A stretch of DNA of 64,000 nucleotides from Streptococcus infantis SK970 (lineage in GTDB: Bacteria; Bacillota; Bacilli; Lactobacillales; Streptococcaceae): contig AFUT01000008.1 in NCBI GenBank assembly GCA_000223255.2, positions 248,001-312,000 of the forward strand. Direction: 5' to 3'. Shown here piece after piece: positions 63,319 through 64,000 of the stretch. The notes beneath the pieces were generated by a model. It worked only from the letters and a program-made list of their open reading frames with translations, was not told the DNA's origin and ran no database searches. Both the position numbers and the translations under genes were made by a program. The stretch's first letter is position 1. Every line of letters begins with the position of its first letter.

Positions 63319-64000
63319 TTACTTCAATCCCTGCAATTTCGCCAACACAACCTTATAAACATCCGTTAGACTGCCCAAATCTCTACGGAAAACATCCTTA
63401 TCCATGTGGTGCCCTTCAGCATCCCAAAGGCGACAGTTATCTGGTGAAAATTCATCTGCCAAGATAATTTTGCCCTCCTTATCAAAACCAAATTCCAATT
63501 TGAAGTCAATCAAACGCAGACCAATTTGCGCAAACCAATCTTTCAACAATTCATTAATACGACGTGTTTCTTCCTTGATATAAGCAATTTGTTCATCATT
63601 GGCAATATCCAAGAACTTCACATGCTCATCATTGATGAATGGGTCATCCAAATCATCGTTCTTGTAGTAAAATTCAACGATTGGAGTTTCCAAATCCAAA
63701 CCTTCTTCAACGCCAAAACGTTTAGAAAAAGAACCCGCAGTTACGTTACGAAGAACAACTTCCAAAGGAATAATTTTCACTTTCTTGTTGAGTTGTTCGG
63801 TATCAGAAATACGTTCGATAAAGTGAGTAGCCACACCAGCCGCATTCAATTTTTCAAAAATAAGAGACGAAATCTGATTATTTAGCACACCTTTTCCTTT
63901 AATAGTCTCCTTACGAGCTCCATTTAGCATGGTTGCTTGGTCCTTATAAACGGACTTAATCACATTTTCGTCTTCTGTAGTATAGATATCTTTAGCTTTT
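63319..64000 (-). CDS. purC: PurC, SAICAR synthase (5' end beyond the window)
   Basis: SAICAR synthase, cut by the right edge of the window: the frame is open to base 64000 and reads [20 protein letters not shown] at its beginning, so about eight residues are missing. [20 protein letters not shown] and [20 protein letters not shown] are diagnostic. The GTG at 63963 is internal. It heads the visible pur operon; its promoter and PurR boxes should lie just outside. Confidence 0.95.
   Translation of the reverse strand, partial: KAKDIYTTEDENVIKSVYKDQATMLNGARKETIKGKGVLNNQISSLIFEKLNAAGVATHFIERISDTEQLNKKVKIIPLEVVLRNVTAGSFSKRFGVEEGLDLETPIVEFYYKNDDLDDPFINDEHVKFLDIANDEQIAYIKEETRRINELLKDWFAQIGLRLIDFKLEFGFDKEGKIILADEFSPDNCRLWDAEGHHMDKDVFRRDLGSLTDVYKVVLAKLQGLK

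Overview
The window is chromosomal DNA from a Mitis-group Streptococcus, closest to S. pneumoniae / S. mitis. The evidence is low GC, pneumococcal-type promoters (many extended TGnTATAAT -10 boxes), and near-pneumococcal versions of malCDA(R), aspS, hisS, metQNP, tsaB-rimI-tsaD, rpoY-rnjA, the bgaC/PTS/agaS/galM cluster, strH and the whole pur operon. All identifications come from reading the sequence and from recall of the families; no search was run.

Layout, left to right. 1-3.7 kb: maltodextrin uptake (malC partial, malD, malA, frameshifted malR), plus strand. 3.9-9.1 kb, minus strand: a YitT membrane protein, aspS, and a small XRE-regulated membrane-protein operon. 9.2-14.5 kb: YfhO-type polytopic protein, GtrB-type glycosyltransferase and a Thr-rich LPXTG adhesin. 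14.7-16 kb: hisS. 16.2-25.6 kb: methionine transport (metQ, peptidase, metN, metP) behind a perfect MET box, an MptD-type ECF S component, a CAP/LPXTG surface protein, an amino-acid binding lipoprotein and azlCD. 25.7-28.5 kb: lipoprotein and the t6A genes. 29-31 kb: rpoY-rnjA. 31-43.3 kb: host-glycan use (galM, agaS, a mannose-family PTS, bgaC, its GntR regulator, strH). 43.4-64 kb: pur genes in the order purC-L-F-M-N-H-D-E-K-B, read leftwards on the minus strand.

The pur operon is interrupted twice by accessory DNA. Between purK and purB are a PIN-like (DUF4935-type) putative RNase, a remnant ORF and a zinc-ribbon/GIY-YIG/TPR protein. Between purH and purD is a ~3.5 kb island with an AAA ATPase plus DUF4435/TOPRIM pair resembling the PARIS anti-phage system (AriA/AriB) and an unknown third gene. 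This island is bounded by a 24-bp direct repeat (one mismatch) of the last eight codons of purH, so it behaves like an integrated cassette that rebuilt the end of its target gene. No integrase is visible.

A property of the sequence itself matters for every reader: at least 16 reading-frame breaks are each repaired by adding one base to a short run, nearly always A or T. They hit genes that cannot plausibly be dead (aspS, rnjA) as well as accessory genes. Systematic single-base deletion errors are the simplest explanation. I therefore annotate the broken genes as single full-length loci and mark the site of each break.

Gene order also suggests a rearrangement relative to S. pneumoniae. The mal-aspS-hisS block (end of the pneumococcal numbering) is joined directly to the met...pur block (start of that numbering) in inverted order, which would place oriC to the right of this window.
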